DNA of 64,000 nt, from assembly GCF_031880315.1 (NCBI RefSeq), contig NZ_CP134771.1, positions 5,767,001 to 5,831,000 of the forward strand. Direction: 5' to 3'. A program made the position numbers and the translations under genes. Numbering within the stretch: the stretch's first letter is position 1; each line of letters begins with the position of its first letter. The notes under the pieces are model-generated. The model searched no databases. It saw nothing but the letters and a program-made list of their open reading frames with translations, and was not told the DNA's origin. This document shows, one piece after another, positions 61,208 to 64,000 of this stretch. Origin of the DNA: Pseudomonas baltica. GTDB lineage: Bacteria > Pseudomonadota > Gammaproteobacteria > Pseudomonadales > Pseudomonadaceae.

Positions 61208-62230
61208 ATGCACATGCGCGCCGTCAGATATCTGGGCCCCGGCCAGCCGTTTTGCCTGCAATCGATACCGCGTCCCGAGCCCGCCGCCGGGCAGGTGCGT
61301 ATCAAGCTCAAGGCCTGCGGCATGTGCCACACCGAATTGCACTTTCGTGACGGGCTGCTCGACCTAGGTTGCCGCGACGTGACCATGGGCCATGAAATCG
61401 CGGGCGAGATCGAGGCCTTGGGTGCAGGTGTCGATCCGGCCCGGCTGGGTGAGCGGGTGCTGGTCTACTACTACGAAGGCTGCGGCCACTGTGAATACTG
61501 CCGCACGGGTGACGAACAGCTGTGCCCGGCGGTCAAGGCGCAGCCGGGGTTTTCCAGCGACGGTGGCTACGCCGACTATATGGTGGTGCGCGCCACCAAC
61601 TGTGTAGTGGTCCCTGCGCATGTCAGCCTGGAGGAGATCGCGCCCATGGCGTGCGCCGGTACCACCGCCGTGCATGCCGGCAAGATGGCCCGCATCCGGC
61701 CCGGCGATTGGGTGGTGATCCATGGCACCGGCGGTGTCGGCCTGGCACTGCTGCAATATGCGCGGCACGTGGGCGGGCGGGTGATCGCCATCGATCGCAG
61801 CGCCAAACGCCTGGAGCTGGCCTCGACCCTGGGTGCCGAGCATGTCATCGATGCCACTGCGCAGGTCGATGTGGCGGCAGCGGTCATGGCCCTCACGGGC
61901 GGCGCCGACGTGGTGTTCGAACTGGTCGGGCGCGAGGCGACCCTGCGTGCCTCGCTGCAGATGCTGCGCCGCCGCGGCCGTTATGTGCTGGTCGGCTACA
62001 GCGCCGATGTGCTGCAGGTTCACCCTATTGACCTGATCGTGCGCGAGATTCAGGTCATGGGCTCGGTCGGCTCGACCCTGCAGGATGCCCACGACATCGT
62101 CGATCTGGTCAGTCGTGGTGTTATCCGCTCGCTCGTCGATCACAGCATTGCGCTGGAAGATTTCGAGCAGGGCCTGCACACACTGGAAGAAGGCCATGCC
62201 CAAGGCCGTATCGTCATCCGTTTCGATTGA
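61208..62230 (+). CDS. Zinc-dependent alcohol dehydrogenase
   Basis: 340 residues. Catalytic zinc CGMCHTELHFRDG with GHEIAGEIE; structural zinc Cys set in YYEGCGHCEYCRTGDEQLC; NAD site HGTGGVGLALLQYARHVGG. AdhP-like. AGGA precedes ATG 61208. First of two plus-strand genes with the VanB-like reductase 22 bases after. Oxidises an alcohol, possibly the substrate side chain. Confidence 0.9.
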   Translation: MHMRAVRYLGPGQPFCLQSIPRPEPAAGQVRIKLKACGMCHTELHFRDGLLDLGCRDVTMGHEIAGEIEALGAGVDPARLGERVLVYYYEGCGHCEYCRTGDEQLCPAVKAQPGFSSDGGYADYMVVRATNCVVVPAHVSLEEIAPMACAGTTAVHAGKMARIRPGDWVVIHGTGGVGLALLQYARHVGGRVIAIDRSAKRLELASTLGAEHVIDATAQVDVAAAVMALTGGADVVFELVGREATLRASLQMLRRRGRYVLVGYSADVLQVHPIDLIVREIQVMGSVGSTLQDAHDIVDLVSRGVIRSLVDHSIALEDFEQGLHTLEEGHAQGRIVIRFD

Positions 62231-62252
62231 ACACTGTCAAAAGGTAGTCGTC

Positions 62253-63212
62253 ATGTCCGTTACTCAATCTGCCCGCGTCAAGACCCTGCGCCACGAAGCT
62301 GAAGGCGTGCTCAGCGTCGAATTGTGGCCGGCTGACGCCGCCGACTTTGCGCCGTTCACCGCGGGCTCGCACATTGATCTGCATTTGCCCGGCGGGCTGG
62401 TGCGCAGCTATTCGCTGATGAATTGCTCAAGCGAACGCAACCGCTATGTAGTGGCAGTGCTCAACGACCGCAACAGCCGCGGAGGCTCGCGCTGGTTGCA
62501 CGAGCAGTTGAAGGTGGCTGCGCCGCTGTCGATTTCAGTGCCGCGCAATAACTTTCCCCTCGACGAAAGCGCTGCCCACAGCGTGCTGGTGGCCGGCGGT
62601 ATCGGCATCACGCCGTTGTACAGCATGTGCCTGAGGCTGCTGGCACTGGGCAAGTCGGTGGAGCTGATCTACTGTGTACGCTCGCGTCACGAGGCCGCGC
62701 TCCTCGATGCCTTGGCGCAACTCGGCCTCAGGGCGACGTATCACTTCGATGACGAACAGGGTGCGGCGCCCGATTTGCTCGCGTTGCTGCGCGGTCGCCC
62801 GGCCGATGCGCATTTCTATTGCTGTGGGCCGGCGCCTATGCTCACGGCCTTCGAGCAGGCTACTGAAGCTCTGGGGCATGGCCATGTACACATCGAGCGG
62901 TTTGCCGCGATCGCCGCCCCCGAGATTGCCGAAGCCAAGCCCCTGCAAGGTTACGAAGTGGTGCTGAGCGCATCGGCGCAGACACTGCTGGTGCCCCCTG
63001 GACGGTCGTTGCTGGATGCGCTGCTCGATGCCGGAGTAGAGGTTGAATACAGCTGCTGCGAAGGGATCTGCGGCGCCTGTGAGACGCGGGTGCTGGAAGG
63101 GGAAGTCGAGCACTATGACAGCGTATTGAGCAGGGCTCAGCGCGAGTCGAACAAAGTCATGATGGTGTGCGTGTCGCGGTCCTGCGGTGGGCGGCTGGTG
63201 CTGGACCTGTAG
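62253..63212 (+). CDS. VanB/PDR-type oxygenase reductase (flavin, NAD, 2Fe-2S)
   Basis: 319 residues. Flavin domain RSYSLMNCSSE, NAD domain GGIGITPLYSMC and CCGPAPMLTAFE, and a C-terminal plant-type ferredoxin domain with CCEGICGACETRVLEG and a late Cys (VCVS). Same layout as VanB and phthalate dioxygenase reductase, which feed Rieske oxygenases. It is the only electron donor seen, so it probably serves the oxygenase at 52015-53731. AAGG precedes ATG 62253. Confidence 0.9.
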   Translation: MSVTQSARVKTLRHEAEGVLSVELWPADAADFAPFTAGSHIDLHLPGGLVRSYSLMNCSSERNRYVVAVLNDRNSRGGSRWLHEQLKVAAPLSISVPRNNFPLDESAAHSVLVAGGIGITPLYSMCLRLLALGKSVELIYCVRSRHEAALLDALAQLGLRATYHFDDEQGAAPDLLALLRGRPADAHFYCCGPAPMLTAFEQATEALGHGHVHIERFAAIAAPEIAEAKPLQGYEVVLSASAQTLLVPPGRSLLDALLDAGVEVEYSCCEGICGACETRVLEGEVEHYDSVLSRAQRESNKVMMVCVSRSCGGRLVLDL

Positions 63213-63218
63213 CGGTGT

Positions 63219-63300
63219 AGCGAGGGGGCTTGCCCCCGATTCGAAGTATCGGCAAAGAAGGGTCGCTAATTCGATGGTCGGGGGCAAGCCCTCTCGCTAA
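63219..63300. repeat. REPIN (REP doublet)
   Basis: TAGCGAGGGGGCTTGCCCCCGA faces TCGGGGGCAAGCCCTCTCGCTA, 22-base arms with one mismatch and a 38-base loop. Each arm also holds a GGGGGC-ttg-CCCCC-like palindrome. Fits the mobile REPIN pattern of fluorescent pseudomonads; also a likely transcription stop between convergent genes. Confidence 0.8.
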
Positions 63301-63306
63301 AGGGTG

Positions 63307-64000
63307 TTACGACCGCTCGTACGCCTTGTACTCGTTCTGCAACGTGATGTGATCGGCGATGTACTTCGCGTCGTGCCACACGCCATAGATGAACGACGAG
63401 GCGCGGTTGACCAGATTCGGCAGCCCGAGGAAGTAGATGCCGCTCTCCGCGCAGATCCCGCGCTTGTGGAAGGGCTCGCCCTTGTCATCGAAGGCATTGA
63501 CCTGCAGCCAGCTGAAGTCGAACTTGAAACCGGTCGCCCACAGGATGGTGGTGATGCCGGCCTCTGCCAGATCCAGGCTCAGCAGCGGCTGGCTCAGGCA
63601 CTCTGGATCGGGCAATAGCTCCCAAGCTGCGGGTTCTGCCGGGAATGGCAGGCCGTTCGCCTCGATATAGGCGTCGGCATCACGCAGCACGTCGAAGTAG
63701 GCCCGGTCGCCTTCGGCGATGTTGTCTGCCAGGCCCGGCTGGAACGTCATGACGCCGTCGGTGCAGGACTCGGTCAGGCCCACCAGGGTGATGCCTTGGT
63801 GGGCGAGCCGGCGGAAGTCCACGGTCTTGCCGCCTTCATAGCCGCTGACCGCAAAGGCTACGTGCTTCTTTTTCGGGGTGATGCGCACTTCGTCCCACAG
63901 GCCCAGTGCACCCAGCCACCAGCAGTAATCGCGGCCGCGGTAGGCGCGGGGAGGGCGGTAGTGCTCACCCACCGAGAGGTAGACTTTCTTGCCGGCCTTT
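63307..64000 (-). CDS. Flavin-containing monooxygenase, CzcO-like (5' end outside window)
   Basis: C-terminal 230 residues. KAGKKVYLSVGEHYRPPRAYRGRDYCWWLGALG is the second dinucleotide-domain edge, and ILWATGFKFDFSWL is the ATG(F/Y) motif of class B flavin monooxygenases; the segment SGIYFLGLPNLVNRASSFIYGV follows. The frame is open to base 64000 on the minus strand, so the FAD-binding N-terminus lies beyond. Possibly part of the same GntR-linked pathway. Confidence 0.85.
   Translation of the reverse strand, partial: KAGKKVYLSVGEHYRPPRAYRGRDYCWWLGALGLWDEVRITPKKKHVAFAVSGYEGGKTVDFRRLAHQGITLVGLTESCTDGVMTFQPGLADNIAEGDRAYFDVLRDADAYIEANGLPFPAEPAAWELLPDPECLSQPLLSLDLAEAGITTILWATGFKFDFSWLQVNAFDDKGEPFHKRGICAESGIYFLGLPNLVNRASSFIYGVWHDAKYIADHITLQNEYKAYERS

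Noticed and set aside
1..64000. CRISPR arrays, tRNA/rRNA genes, insertion sequences
   Set aside because: Looked for regularly spaced repeats, cloverleaf-like genes and transposase or integrase motifs; none seen. Repeats found are REP/REPIN type.

Overview
The window is 64 kb of high-GC chromosome from a Pseudomonas, most likely of the fluorescens/putida lineage. This is inferred from OprD-type porins, many LysR regulators, Cache- and four-helix-type chemoreceptors, DUF2256 and DUF3077-like small genes, and REP/REPIN palindromes of the 'gggagcgaggcttgcccgcga' type. No rRNA, tRNA, CRISPR array, transposase or integrase is visible. The content is accessory metabolism: at least six transporter/enzyme/regulator blocks for small organic acids, amides, amino-acid-like and aromatic or heterocyclic compounds.

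Layout. (1) 1-7.5 kb: end of an AlkA-type glycosylase, a DHA1 exporter with divergent LysR, an sCache chemoreceptor, a GlcG-like protein with divergent LysR, and an aldo/keto reductase. (2) 7.5-14.5 kb: a frameshifted TonB receptor with a Met/His-rich DUF2946 protein, two aldehyde dehydrogenases and a LysR. (3) 14.6-26 kb: a seven-gene minus-strand operon (MHS permease, class II aldolase, hydroxyacid dehydrogenase, M20 carbamoylase-like hydrolase, second MHS permease, RidA, RraA-like) facing LysR-A. A mirror-image paralogous LysR-B/MHS-B pair follows, with a histone-deacetylase-like amidohydrolase. (4) 26-33.6 kb: a small DUF3077-like gene behind a structured leader, DUF2256, and a LysR convergent with an amidase-MHS-OprD operon. 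Between this LysR and OprD sits a visibly AT-richer two-gene cassette bounded by imperfect direct repeats of the LysR 3' end. (5) 33.8-39.2 kb: single genes (fimbrial-like secreted protein, chemoreceptor, small membrane protein fused to an aldo/keto reductase relic, zinc dehydrogenase, DUF2383, LprI-like).

(6) 39.3-50.5 kb, all minus strand: OprD porin, RidA-like, a polyamine-type ABC importer whose ATPase is separated from its permeases by a quinone reductase, GST, AroQ-like protein and hydroxyacid dehydrogenase, then DUF1028 and an ArgE-like deacylase. (7) 50.8-64 kb: a tight ten-gene operon (aldehyde dehydrogenase, THI5/NMT1-type ABC importer, two alpha/beta hydrolases, amidohydrolase, Rieske oxygenase alpha and beta, RidA-like), a GntR/FCD regulator, and a divergent zinc alcohol dehydrogenase with a VanB-type reductase, ending in a flavin monooxygenase cut by the window edge. 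Three near-identical 16-bp dyads around the GntR gene tie these genes into one regulon.

Most notable: the cassette flanked by duplicated LysR ends; an AroQ-fold protein that has lost two dehydroquinase active-site residues; the GntR-controlled oxygenase/importer cluster, which may oxidise an N-heterocycle; a cUUCGg-containing leader RNA candidate; and an inverted duplication of a LysR/MHS unit.
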